Assembly (NCBI GenBank): GCA_031375105.1
Contig: JANMHJ010000045.1
Coordinates: forward strand, 92,381-156,380
Direction of reading: 5' to 3'
Length of the DNA: 64,000 nt
From: JANMDU01 sp031375105
GTDB taxonomy: Bacteria > Pseudomonadota > Gammaproteobacteria > Burkholderiales > Burkholderiaceae_C
Below are positions 42,266 to 50,656 of this stretch, in pieces (position 1 is the first letter of the stretch; each line of letters begins with the position of its first letter). The notes beneath the pieces were generated by a model that was given only the letters and a program-made list of their open reading frames with translations, was not told the origin of the DNA and made no database searches. Position numbers and translations under genes: made by a program.

Positions 42266-43516
42266 ATGTTGACTCTTGATTTTCATCCTACGGGCCGCCA
42301 TTTCCTGCAAATCCCCGGCCCGTCTCCCGTGCCTGACCGCATCTTGCGCGCCATGAGCTACCCCACGATTGACCATCGCGGTCCTGAGTTTGGGGCTTTA
42401 GGTTTGCAGGTGTTAGCCAAAGTGCAGCAAATTTTTCAAACCAAACATCCCGTGGTGATTTACCCCGCTTCAGGCACGGGGGCTTGGGAGGCTGCACTGT
42501 CCAATATTTGTAGCCCAGGTGATCAGGTACTGATGTATGAAACCGGGCATTTCGCTTGGCTCTGGCAAAAGCTGGCCACGCGCTTGCAGCTCAAGGCTGA
42601 AGTGATTGCCCTGCCCGGCACGGATGCCGCCACCGGCTTGCCAAGCAGTTGGCGCAAGGGCGTGCAGGCCGACATGATTGAAGCGCGTTTAAAAGCTGAT
42701 ACGTCGCATGCCATCAAAGCGGTCTGCGTGGTGCACAACGAAACCTCCACCGGGGTGACGAGTAATATTGCTGCCGTGCGCAAAGCCATTGATGCGGCCG
42801 GGCATCCCGCACTCTTGGTGGTGGATACGATCAGTGGCCTGGCCTCTGCGGAATACAAACACGATGCTTGGGGCGTGGACGTGACAGTGAGCGGCAGCCA
42901 AAAAGGCTTGATGCTGCCGCCCGGTATCAGCTTCAATGCCATCTCCCCCAAAGCCTTAGGTGTCAGCAAAACAGCCACGCTGCCCAAAGCCTTCTGGGCT
43001 TGGGATGAGATTGTGGAGATGAACAAAACCGGCTACTGGCCTTACACACCGAATACCAATTTGCTCTACGGCCTGAATGAAGCTTGCGACATGCTGCTTG
43101 CTCCCCATCATGGCGGCTTGCCCATGACCTTTGCGCGGCATCAGCGCTGGGGCGACGGCGTGCGCGCAGCGGTGCGAGCATGGGGACTGGAGATTCAATG
43201 CGCAGATGCTTCTGTGTATTCGCCGGTGCTCACCGGCGTGATCACGCCGCAGAGCGTGGATGCTGATGCGGTGCGCAAAGTGATTTATGAGCGCTTTGAT
43301 TGCTCGCTGGGCACAGGCTTGGGCAAGATCAAAGGCCGCATGTTTCGCATTGGCCATTTGGGCGACTGCAATGATTTGACTTTGATGGCAGCCCTGAGCG
43401 GCTGTGAGATGGGCTTGAAGCTCTCAGGTGTCAAACTGGCTGGCAGTGGCGTGCAAGCGGCGATGGATTATTTTGCAGGGCATGCCGCACCCAGCGTTTT
43501 GGCCAAGGCGGCTTGA
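42266..43516 (+). CDS. Class V aminotransferase (serine/alanine-glyoxylate type)
   Basis: A 416-residue PLP enzyme of the fold-type I class V group. It starts with the typical FLQIPGPSPVPDRIL, has VIYPASGTGAWEAAL near residue 73, the cofactor Asp in LLVVDTISGLAS and the Schiff-base Lys in VSGSQKGLMLPPG near 213. This matches serine-glyoxylate aminotransferases, which make glycine from glyoxylate. Next to a GntR and a 2-hydroxyacid oxidase, a role in glycolate/glyoxylate use is plausible. A TctC gene follows after 95 bases containing a palindromic element. Confidence 0.9.
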   Translation: MLTLDFHPTGRHFLQIPGPSPVPDRILRAMSYPTIDHRGPEFGALGLQVLAKVQQIFQTKHPVVIYPASGTGAWEAALSNICSPGDQVLMYETGHFAWLWQKLATRLQLKAEVIALPGTDAATGLPSSWRKGVQADMIEARLKADTSHAIKAVCVVHNETSTGVTSNIAAVRKAIDAAGHPALLVVDTISGLASAEYKHDAWGVDVTVSGSQKGLMLPPGISFNAISPKALGVSKTATLPKAFWAWDEIVEMNKTGYWPYTPNTNLLYGLNEACDMLLAPHHGGLPMTFARHQRWGDGVRAAVRAWGLEIQCADASVYSPVLTGVITPQSVDADAVRKVIYERFDCSLGTGLGKIKGRMFRIGHLGDCNDLTLMAALSGCEMGLKLSGVKLAGSGVQAAMDYFAGHAAPSVLAKAA

Positions 43517-43525
43517 ATGGTATTA

Positions 43526-43576
43526 AGCTATATATTTAATAGCAATCTATGCCGAATTTATAAGGGCTAACAGCCT
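43526..43576 (+). repeat. 50-bp palindromic element between aminotransferase and tctC genes
   Basis: AGCTATATATTTAATAGCA is followed by ATCTATGCCGAATTTATAAGGGCTA and CAGCC. It is intergenic, within a probable operon. Confidence 0.82.
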
Positions 43577-43611
43577 ATTTTCTTAAAAATCTCATCTACT
43601 GGAGACATACC

Positions 43612-44595
43612 ATGCAACGCCGTACCCTCATCACCGCCACCGCCGCATCGATTGCCACGCCTTGGCTACAGGCGCAGACCTTGCCCAATGGTCCCATCAG
43701 GATCATCGTGGGTTTTCCTCCTGGCGGCGGCACCGATGCGCTGGCGCGGGTGGTGGGCATCAAGCTGCAAGCCATGTGGGGCAAAACAGTCGTGGTGGAA
43801 AACCGGGCGGGCGCTGCGGGCGTGATCGCAGCCGATTTGGTGAGCAAACAAGCGCCCGATGGCAACACCTTGTTGATGGCGCATATCAACAGTCATGCGC
43901 TCGCTCCGGCTCTGTCCAGCGTGGGCTCAGGCACGAAGCTAGGCTACGACGCTGAGAAAGACTTCGTCCCGATCAGCATGGTGGGCGTCACACCGATGAT
44001 GTTGATCAGCAATACGAATCAAAAATCACGCACGGTGCAAGAGCTGGTTGCGGAGTGTAGGGCCAACCCCGGCAAAGTCAGCTTTGCCAGCGCAGGCGGC
44101 GGCTCTGCGCAGCATTTCGCGCTGGAAATGTTCAAACTGCAAGCCAAGGTGTTTGCCCTGCATATTCCCTACCGTGGCTCGGGCCCAGCGATCACCGATT
44201 TAATCGGCGGTCAGGTGAACTATTGCTTTGAAACCATGACTTCGGCCACCCCGCATGTCAAAGGCGGCAAAGCGATTGCGATGGCACAAACCCGCCTAAA
44301 ACGCGCTACCGGTCATCCCAATGTTCCGACGATGGATGAATCCGGCTTCAAAGGATTTGAGGCGACGGTTTGGTATGGCTTGATGGGTCCAGGAAAGATG
44401 CCGCAAGCCATGGCGCAGCGCATGAACGAAGATGTCAACAAAGTGCTGGCGATGCCCGATGTGCAGGAAAAGATGGATCAATTTGGCGCAGAAGATGGTG
44501 GCGGCAGTATCCAGAAATTTGCCGATTTCATCAAGGCTGAGCAACAAAAGTGGGCTGTGGTGGCCAAGCAAGCGGGTGTGAAGCCGGATGCTTGA
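43612..44595 (+). CDS. Bug/TctC-family periplasmic receptor
   Basis: A 327-residue receptor. The signal peptide MQRRTLITATAASIATPWLQ ends in AQT, then IRIIVGFPPGGGTDALARVV, GAAGVIAADLVSKQAPDG and ASAGGGSAQHFALEMFK follow the family pattern. GGAG lies 7 bases before ATG 43612. No membrane subunits are nearby, so it must use a transporter encoded elsewhere or act as a sensor. It probably belongs to the GntR-controlled aminotransferase operon. Confidence 0.9.
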   Translation: MQRRTLITATAASIATPWLQAQTLPNGPIRIIVGFPPGGGTDALARVVGIKLQAMWGKTVVVENRAGAAGVIAADLVSKQAPDGNTLLMAHINSHALAPALSSVGSGTKLGYDAEKDFVPISMVGVTPMMLISNTNQKSRTVQELVAECRANPGKVSFASAGGGSAQHFALEMFKLQAKVFALHIPYRGSGPAITDLIGGQVNYCFETMTSATPHVKGGKAIAMAQTRLKRATGHPNVPTMDESGFKGFEATVWYGLMGPGKMPQAMAQRMNEDVNKVLAMPDVQEKMDQFGAEDGGGSIQKFADFIKAEQQKWAVVAKQAGVKPDA

Positions 44596-44637
44596 GTTTT
44601 GGCGCTTTATTTAACGAGCAGGACTCAAGGGCTTGAA

Positions 44638-44781
44638 CTTCAGGAACGCGAAAGACGCGAAAGTTACGCGAAACAAAATACCAAAAATACAGAGCATTAT
44701 TTTGGATCTACGTCGCAGCAGATTTTCTGGTCTCTTTTTTGCGTCTTTCGCGTAACTTTCGCGTCTTTCGCGTTCCGGAAG
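44638..44781. repeat. ACGCGAAAG-type hairpin element, copy 2
   Basis: The arms CTTCAGGAACGCGAAAG..GTTACGCGAA and TTCGCGTAAC..CTTTCGCGTTCCGGAAG are almost perfect inverted repeats of about 35 bases around an AT-rich centre. It lies between convergent tctC and GST genes. Confidence 0.92.
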
Positions 44782-44806
44782 TTGATTTTTCGCTTGAATC
44801 AACAGA

Positions 44807-45490
44807 TCAGCGCTTCAACCGATAAGGTTCTTCAAAATCTCGGAAATCGTCTTCCACCAGCGCATCCGCAATCCAGTCTTTCACGCCCGGCGCATTGCGA
44901 ATCGCTTCCACATAAGCGTTGATCTGCGGCTTGCTAGATAACGCATACGTCTTGAAACGCATGCACACAGGAGCGAAATAGGCATCCGCAATCGTGAATC
45001 GTGCGCCGAAAAGATACGGGCCACCATGTTGAGTGAGTAATTCGCTCCAAATACTCTCAATCCGCGTCACGTCAGCCTTGACTGCCGCAACATCACGCAA
45101 CTTGAGCGCTCCGATTTCAGGTAGATCAGCTTCAATGTTCATCGGGCAATGGCCGCGTACGCCCAAAAAACTGCTGTGCATTTCTGCACAAATGCTGCGT
45201 GCATGCGAACGTTGCGCCTTGTCTTGCGGCCACAGCTGCTTTTCAGGGAAAGTCTCAAACGCGTATTCGGCAATGGCCAGCGTGTCCCAGACGGTCAAGC
45301 TGCCATGCACCAAAGTCGGCACTTTGCCCACAGGATTGATCTTTTCAATTGCCGCCTTGAATTGCGAATCTGCGCCAAAACTGTCAAATCGCAGCTTGAT
45401 TTCTTCAAATGCAATGCCTGTATTTTTGAGCATCACCCAAGGGCGCATGGACCAAGAGGAATAGTTTTTGTTGCCAATGTAGAGTTTCAT
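44807..45490 (-). CDS. Glutathione S-transferase family protein
   Basis: A 227-residue cytosolic protein with the thioredoxin-like N-domain and helical C-domain of GSTs. MKLYIGNKNYSSWSMRPWVM holds the glutathione-site serines, KVPTLVHGSLTVWDTLAI the cis-Pro and glutathione-contacting acid region, and FTIADAYFAPV the N-capping box of the C-domain. AGGA lies 8 bases upstream of the ATG. The substrate is unknown. Confidence 0.93.
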   Translation of the reverse strand: MKLYIGNKNYSSWSMRPWVMLKNTGIAFEEIKLRFDSFGADSQFKAAIEKINPVGKVPTLVHGSLTVWDTLAIAEYAFETFPEKQLWPQDKAQRSHARSICAEMHSSFLGVRGHCPMNIEADLPEIGALKLRDVAAVKADVTRIESIWSELLTQHGGPYLFGARFTIADAYFAPVCMRFKTYALSSKPQINAYVEAIRNAPGVKDWIADALVEDDFRDFEEPYRLKR

Positions 45491-45566
45491 GGAAACGTCC
45501 TTTCAGACCTCAATATGCCACGAAGCGTGGGCAGGATTGATGCCAAGAATTGCGGTGATTCATGAC

Positions 45567-46535
45567 TCAACGCGCTGCATGCTTTCGAAACTGATCCAGC
45601 TTGCTTGCCGGCTTGAGATACAGAGGCGCAATCGCTTCGATACTGGAAGGCTCGATGCCCAGCTCGCGCAGGCCAGGCAGCTTGCCGCCAGCGACATTGG
45701 GGCTTTTCATGGAATCGAGGTTGTCGCGGCTCATCAATGTGGGGCCAGGCAGGCGCTCCATGATGCCCGCTTGTACTGTGGCCAAGACATCCGGCAAATG
45801 AAAGATCGGGCGGCTAGCGCCTACGCAGCGGCCAGCCAGCTCAAACAACTGACGCAGACTCATCACTTTTTGACCTGCAATTTCAAACGTTTTAGGCTGT
45901 TTCTCCATATGAATACTGCGTAGGTTGCTATTTTTTTCATAGCGATTATCAGTGGTCACATTCACCACCGCCTGCGCCACATCTTCCACCCACACGGGCT
46001 GAAACTGCGCCTCGCTGCCCGCCAACGGCACGAGAGGAAAACTCCGCTGCAATTGCGCAAACACATTGAGCAACTTATCACCTGCGCCAAACACCACACT
46101 GGGGCGCAGGATCGTCACATCTAAACCGCTCTCGGCAAACACCTGCTCGCCGCGCCCTTTGCTGCGCAGATAGTGAGAAGGCGCATCCAGTGCTGCGCCC
46201 AAGCTGCTCATCTGAACGATGCGCTTGACGCCACCCGCCTTGCAAGCGGCCACGATGGATTGTGGGAGCTGGACATGCACGCGCTTGAATTCTTCTGCGC
46301 TGCCATGCAGGATGGCGACGAGGTTGATCAACACATCGTGGCCTTCAACAGCTGCTGCGAGTTGAGCAGGGTCGTGAACGTTGCAGACGAGAGGCTGCAA
46401 GCCAGGCAACATTTGAATCTCACGGGCATTTTCTAATCTGCGCGTCGGTACGGTGATGCGATGGCCGACGCGGATGAGTTTTTCACAGATGTGGCGGCCA
46501 ATGAAGCCTGTGCCGCCTAGGATGATGATGTTCAT
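45567..46535 (-). CDS. NAD(P)-binding epimerase-like protein (NDUFA9-like)
   Basis: A 322-residue atypical short-chain dehydrogenase. The nucleotide loop is GGTGFIGRHICEKL at residues 8-21; the later YLRSKGRGEQV replaces the usual YxxxK with a spaced Tyr/Lys. This matches the complex I NDUFA9-like group found in many betaproteobacteria, whose function there is uncertain. A palindromic element is embedded in frame near residues 196-210 (NRYEKNSNLRSIHME). Confidence 0.88.
   Translation of the reverse strand: MNIIILGGTGFIGRHICEKLIRVGHRITVPTRRLENAREIQMLPGLQPLVCNVHDPAQLAAAVEGHDVLINLVAILHGSAEEFKRVHVQLPQSIVAACKAGGVKRIVQMSSLGAALDAPSHYLRSKGRGEQVFAESGLDVTILRPSVVFGAGDKLLNVFAQLQRSFPLVPLAGSEAQFQPVWVEDVAQAVVNVTTDNRYEKNSNLRSIHMEKQPKTFEIAGQKVMSLRQLFELAGRCVGASRPIFHLPDVLATVQAGIMERLPGPTLMSRDNLDSMKSPNVAGGKLPGLRELGIEPSSIEAIAPLYLKPASKLDQFRKHAAR
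45904..45949 (-). repeat. 50-bp palindromic element in the epimerase gene
   Basis: In the gene's sense it encodes NRYEKNSNLRSIHME, matching RYECDSALRSIHKG from the uraD-allC copy in both sequence and frame. Confidence 0.83.
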
Positions 46536-46836
46536 TGTTTTCTTCTTTGGAATGGTTTGCTTGAGGACGGTAAATTCAAATTCAAATACAAATACAAAAC
46601 TTCCGGACGCAGAAGAAGCGAAGGTTACGCAGAAGTCGCAAAAAATACCAATATAAGGTGTTCAAACGTCTTTAAAAACTCTTGATTCCTTATTTTTGTA
46701 TTTCTTTCTTTTTTGTCTTTTTGCTATTTTTTCTGCGTAAGTTTTGCGTCTTCTGCGTCCGCATTTTGTATTCCATCGTTTATTTTCCAGCGTTTTGAGA
46801 CACCTTGGCGAATGGTTGTGAATTAACTGACTCAAT
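46536..46836. other. Gene-free gap with hairpin element and hexamer repeats
   Basis: About 300 bases holding hexamer-like AAATTC/AAATAC repeats (46573-46599) and hairpin copy 3. No credible gene on either strand. Confidence 0.75.
46600..46761. repeat. ACGCGAAAG-type hairpin element, copy 3 (diverged)
   Basis: CTTCCGGACGCAGAAGAAGCG..GTTACGCAGAAG mirrors TTCTGCGTAAG..GCGTCTTCTGCGTCCG. Both arms carry the same CAGAAG variant of the unit, so they have changed together. Confidence 0.85.
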
Positions 46837-47601
46837 TCAAACACCAATCGCCACCACACAAGGCAGATCCGCAGCGGGTACAGCGCGGTGTTTCCAATCG
46901 GCGATTGTGGCGCTTTGCAGGCGGGCTTCGGGCAAGGTCAGGCCACTGGCGACGGATAGATAGGTTGTGGGCTGCAAAGCGGCAAGCAGCGCTTGCCAGA
47001 GCGCTGCATTACGGTGCGGGACTTCGATGAAGAGTTGGGTTTGGCCGGTTTTTTTGGTCAAGGCTTCCAGCTCACGGATGCGCTGCGTGCGAGCCGCAGC
47101 ATCAATCGGCAGGTAACCCACGAAGGCGAAGTTTTGGCCGTTGAGGCCGCTAGCTGCCAAAGCCAGCAGCAGGGAGCTTGGCCCAACCAACGGGATCACG
47201 GACAAACCCAGCGCATGCGCAGCCCGCACCACCGAACTGCCCGGATCTGCCACAGCCGGCATGCCAGCTTCGCTGATGAGGCCGATGCTCTGCACACCTG
47301 CTGCCCCAGCTTGGGCCAACACACTTTGCAGCAAAGGCTTCGCATCAAAACGCCCGCCGTGATCACCCTTCTTATGCACCTCGCGCGGCAGCTCGGTGAT
47401 GGTGTGTTGCTGCAATGGCGCAGCCAGAGGAAGCACCTCGCCGATGCGCTTGACCACCGCGCGACAGCTCTTAGCGTTTTCAGCAATCCAATGCGTGATT
47501 TGCGAAGCGGCTTGGAGCGTGGCTTGCGGCAACACATCTGTGATCGGCGCTTGTGAGTCACAACCAAAATCTAGCGGTGCGGGGACGAGGATGAGATTCA
47601 T
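46837..47601 (-). CDS. RsmI-like SAM-dependent methyltransferase (tetrapyrrole methylase fold)
   Basis: A 254-residue paralogue of RsmI, the 16S rRNA C1402 2'-O-methyltransferase. It contains SEAGMPAVADPGSSVVRAAH and VIPLVGPSSLLLALAASGLNG, both typical, with FAFVGYLP following. The start MNLILVPAPLDFG and the length are a little shorter and differently arranged than RsmI, which fits the second, uncharacterised betaproteobacterial group. Hairpin elements lie on both sides of it. Confidence 0.88.
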   Translation of the reverse strand: MNLILVPAPLDFGCDSQAPITDVLPQATLQAASQITHWIAENAKSCRAVVKRIGEVLPLAAPLQQHTITELPREVHKKGDHGGRFDAKPLLQSVLAQAGAAGVQSIGLISEAGMPAVADPGSSVVRAAHALGLSVIPLVGPSSLLLALAASGLNGQNFAFVGYLPIDAAARTQRIRELEALTKKTGQTQLFIEVPHRNAALWQALLAALQPTTYLSVASGLTLPEARLQSATIADWKHRAVPAADLPCVVAIGV

Positions 47602-47635
47602 TGAGTTTGAAATTTTGACAAACGAAGAAGAAATT

Positions 47636-47788
47636 TCCGGACGCGAAGGACGCGAAAGTTACGCGAAAGACGCTAAAAATACCAATACAAAATTTTGTAA
47701 AGTCGACTTCAGTAGATTTCATTTCATTTTGAATTTCCTTTTCTCTTTTTCGCGTTTTTCGCGTAACTTTCGCGCCCTTCGCGTCCGG
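47636..47788. repeat. ACGCGAAAG-type hairpin element, copy 4
   Basis: TCCGGACGCGAAGGACGCG..GTTACGCGAAAGACGC mirrors GCGTTTTTCGCGTAAC..CGCGCCCTTCGCGTCCGG, about 45 bases per arm. The AATACCAA box follows the left arm as in copies 2, 3 and 5. Confidence 0.92.
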
Positions 47789-47818
47789 CTGTTGGTCTTT
47801 GAGTGGCCGTGCTCAAAG

Positions 47819-48409
47819 TCAAAGCAAATGGATACCCGCCGCACGAATCATCCGCGCTGTGCGGATCAGCGGCAAGCCGATCAAAGCCGTCGGGTCGTCG
47901 TTGTCAATACGCTCCAGCAGCGCGATGCCAAGGCCTTCGCTCTTGGCGCTGCCTGCGCAATCATACGGTTGCTCAATGCGCAGATAGTTTTCAATTTCAG
48001 CGTCACTCAGATAGCGAAATACCACGCGCACGGCGGCGATGTCTTGCTGCACGAAGCCTGTCTCAAGGCAAACAACCGCAAGCGCCGTTTGAAAAATCAC
48101 CGTTTGCCCGCGCATTTGGCGCAGCTGCGCCACGGCATTCTCATGATTTCCGGGCTTGCCCAGCGGCAGGCCATGCAAATCGGCCACTTGATCAGAGCCG
48201 ATCACCACGGATCGTGGAAACCTCGCAGCCACCGCTTGCGCCTTGGCCAGCGCCAAGCGCGGCGCCAAGGCTGCAGGCGCTTCTCCGGGCAGCGGCGTTT
48301 CATCTACATCCGGCGCGGCAATTTCAAACGGCACATTCAACCTAGAAAGCAGCTCACGTCGGTAGCGCGAGGTGGAGCCAAGAACGAGGGAGCGGGTCAG
48401 GTCAGACAT
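47819..48409 (-). CDS. Maf/YceF-family nucleotide pyrophosphatase
   Basis: A 196-residue house-cleaning pyrophosphatase for modified nucleotides; the YceF subgroup prefers m7GTP. The start LVLGSTSRYRRELLSRL, the PDVDETPLPGE strand, the catalytic Asp region VVIGSDQVA and the late YDCAGSAKSEGLGI are all present. It is divergent from yceD, an arrangement also known from E. coli. Confidence 0.93.
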   Translation of the reverse strand: MSDLTRSLVLGSTSRYRRELLSRLNVPFEIAAPDVDETPLPGEAPAALAPRLALAKAQAVAARFPRSVVIGSDQVADLHGLPLGKPGNHENAVAQLRQMRGQTVIFQTALAVVCLETGFVQQDIAAVRVVFRYLSDAEIENYLRIEQPYDCAGSAKSEGLGIALLERIDNDDPTALIGLPLIRTARMIRAAGIHLL

Positions 48410-48450
48410 ATCCCGATTCTCTTACACTCTGAGCACACCCTATCCCAGCC

Positions 48451-49020
48451 ATGACACAAGCCTCTTTCCGCCCCGACCATCTTGACGTGCGCGCCTTCGC
48501 GCAGAATGAAGCGCAGCTCTCAGGCGAACTTGCGCTATCAAAATTAGAGCGCCTCGCGCAGGATTTGTACCGGCTAGATGCCGATTTCTCTTCAAAAACC
48601 CTGCAATGGACGGCGCGTGGCCAAAGCATGAGGGTGGCAGGCGGCGTGGCGCAAAGCTGGCTGTATTTAGAGCTTCAAGGCCAGGTGCCTCTGCAATGCC
48701 AGCGTTGCCTGCAAGGCATGCAGGAGGCCGTAAAGTTGGAGCGCAGCTTTCGCTTCGTGCGCGATGAAGAGGAAGCGAATGCGCAGGATGACGATGCGCA
48801 AGAAGATTTGCTCGTCGCTTCCAAGCAATTTGATCTGCTGGAGCTGATTGAAGACGAGCTGATCATGGCCTTGCCCTTTGCGCCTGCCCATGAAGTTTGC
48901 CCCGTGCCTGTGAAGCTGCAAGCCAGCAGTGAAGCTTTTGAAGCCGCGCTGAATGAAAAACCCAAAGCCTTTGCGGCTCTGGGAGAGCTCAAAACCGTTT
49001 TAAAGAAAGCCAAACCATGA
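48451..49020 (+). CDS. yceD: YceD-family protein (DUF177)
   Basis: A 189-residue protein of the DUF177 family, implicated in 23S rRNA accumulation and usually encoded just before rpmF. The central LQGQVPLQCQRCLQGMQEAV has the two cysteines typical of the group, followed by an acidic stretch. Here the next gene is a FAH hydrolase, overlapping by 4 bases (ATGA), and rpmF is absent. Confidence 0.9.
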   Translation: MTQASFRPDHLDVRAFAQNEAQLSGELALSKLERLAQDLYRLDADFSSKTLQWTARGQSMRVAGGVAQSWLYLELQGQVPLQCQRCLQGMQEAVKLERSFRFVRDEEEANAQDDDAQEDLLVASKQFDLLELIEDELIMALPFAPAHEVCPVPVKLQASSEAFEAALNEKPKAFAALGELKTVLKKAKP

Positions 49021-49886
49021 AACTCGTACGCTACGGCAAACCCGGCCTAGAAAAACCCGGCCTGATCGACAGCGCAGGCCAACTGCGCGATCTGAGCGCC
49101 ATCGTGCCCGATATCGGCGCGGCGCAGCTCTCCCCGGCCGCCCTCAATAAACTGGCCAAGCTCAAAACCGACAAGCTCCCGCTCGTCAAAGGCGATCCCC
49201 GCATGGGCTGCCCGGTGGCTGGTATCGGCAAGTTCATCGCCATCGGCTTGAATTACCGCGATCATGCTGAGGAAGCGGGCATGCCAATCCCGAAAGAACC
49301 CATCGTTTTCATGAAAGCCACCAGTTGCATCCAAGGCCCCGATGACGATGTCATGCTGCCCAAAGGCTCGAAGAAAAGCGATTGGGAAGTAGAGCTGGGC
49401 ATTGTGATTGGATCGAAGGCGCAATACGTTTCACAGAAGGATGCGCTAACTTACGTGGCTGGCTACTGCTTGGTGAACGACGTGAGCGAACGCGAATATC
49501 AACTCGAGCGCGGCCCCCAGTGGGACAAAGGCAAAGGCTGCGACACTTTCGGCCCGATTGGCCCTTGGCTCGTCTCGGGCGACGATATTCCTAACCCGCA
49601 AAAGCTGGACATGTGGCTTGATCTGAATGGCCTGCCCATGCAGCAAGGCAATACCAAAACCATGATCTTTGGTGTGGCAAAAATCGTCAGCTATCTGAGC
49701 CAGTTTATGACGCTCTTGCCGGGTGACGTGATCACCACCGGCACGCCGCCCGGCGTGGGCATGGGCCTGAAAAAAGACGGCCAAAGCGCCCCGCGTTACC
49801 TCAAAAAAGGCGATGTGATGAGTTTGGGGATCGATGGCTTGGGAGTACAGGCGCAAAAAGTGGTTGCCTACAAGGCGGTTCGCTGA
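49017..49886 (+). CDS. Fumarylacetoacetate hydrolase family protein
   Basis: A 289-residue metal-dependent C-C bond hydrolase/lyase. The FAH core includes FIAIGLNYRDHAEEAG, the metal Glu region DWEVELGIVIG, VNDVSEREYQ and the C-terminal GDVITTGTPPGVGMG. Relatives include acylpyruvases, sugar-acid hydrolases and enzymes annotated as ureidoglycolate lyase. The last would fit the purine pathway of this window, but the gene is 27 kb away and the assignment is only a guess. Its start overlaps the yceD stop. Confidence 0.9.
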   Translation: MKLVRYGKPGLEKPGLIDSAGQLRDLSAIVPDIGAAQLSPAALNKLAKLKTDKLPLVKGDPRMGCPVAGIGKFIAIGLNYRDHAEEAGMPIPKEPIVFMKATSCIQGPDDDVMLPKGSKKSDWEVELGIVIGSKAQYVSQKDALTYVAGYCLVNDVSEREYQLERGPQWDKGKGCDTFGPIGPWLVSGDDIPNPQKLDMWLDLNGLPMQQGNTKTMIFGVAKIVSYLSQFMTLLPGDVITTGTPPGVGMGLKKDGQSAPRYLKKGDVMSLGIDGLGVQAQKVVAYKAVR

Positions 49887-49955
49887 TTTTTTGCGCGAAG
49901 CACAAGTCCTGCGCAAAAGCGCAGGGTTTACCCCTTGGCCATCTCTGCGCCCCGT

Positions 49956-49961
49956 TATAAT
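49956..49961 (+). promoter_or_regulatory. Candidate -10 box of the cytochrome c gene
   Basis: TATAAT lies 35 bases before the cytochrome ATG. The best -35 (TTGGCC, 49935-49940) gives a short 15-base spacer, so only the -10 is supported. Confidence 0.4.
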
Positions 49962-49996
49962 CTTAGGCTATATCCATTTCAAAGCCAAACATTCCC

Positions 49997-50572
49997 ATGA
50001 GCGCAGATCACGATAGCCACGACGGCCCCATCAAAACCCCTATGCAGGCATTGATGACGGCATTCTTCTCCTTGGTCGCCCCGATTTTCATCATCATCGG
50101 TTTGGTGTATTTTGTGGTTTCCTATGCCAAACCCGGCGGCAGCGGGGGTGAATTGGGCGGCTTGACACCGGCCGAACTCAACAAAGGCATTGAGATGCGC
50201 ATTGCCAAGGTTGGCTCAGTGGAAATACGCGATGCCAACCGTCCTTTGACCACTGGAGAAGCCGTTTACAAAGCGCAATGCTTGGCTTGCCATGGCGGTG
50301 CCGTGGCTTCTGCACCGAAGTTTGGCGATGCTGCCGCCTGGGGCACTCGCATCAAAACCGGCTATGACGCACTCCTGAACTCCGCTCTCAAAGGCAAAGG
50401 CGCGATGGGTGCACAAGGTGGTGGTGATTTTGAAGATGCTGAGATTGGCCGCGCCGTGGTGTACATGACCAACGCCGCTGGCGGCAATTTCCCTGTGCCT
50501 GAGCGTGCCAAGCCGGCTGACGCAGCCACGCCTGTAGCCGCCGCAGCGCCTGCCGCATCTGCCGCTAAGTAA
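49997..50572 (+). CDS. Membrane-anchored cytochrome c5-type protein
   Basis: A 191-residue class I c-type cytochrome. Residues about 21-43 form an uncleaved membrane anchor, so the haem domain is periplasmic. The haem site is CLACH (Cys95, Cys98, His99), and a Met in GKGAMGAQGG is the likely sixth ligand. An Ala/Pro tail ends the protein. It would shuttle electrons in respiration. It is monocistronic, with its own terminator. Confidence 0.93.
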   Translation: MSADHDSHDGPIKTPMQALMTAFFSLVAPIFIIIGLVYFVVSYAKPGGSGGELGGLTPAELNKGIEMRIAKVGSVEIRDANRPLTTGEAVYKAQCLACHGGAVASAPKFGDAAAWGTRIKTGYDALLNSALKGKGAMGAQGGGDFEDAEIGRAVVYMTNAAGGNFPVPERAKPADAATPVAAAAPAASAAK

Positions 50573-50593
50573 TCACCTGATTCAAGCCAAACA

Positions 50594-50617
50594 AACCGCC
50601 TTCGGGCGGTTTTTTGT
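50594..50617 (+). terminator. Intrinsic terminator after the cytochrome c gene
   Basis: AACCGCC and GGCGGTT form a stem with a TTCG tetraloop, followed by TTTTTG. It lies 21 bases after the stop codon. Confidence 0.93.
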
Positions 50618-50656
50618 TATGCAGATCACGCAGCCACACATCTACAATACGCACTC

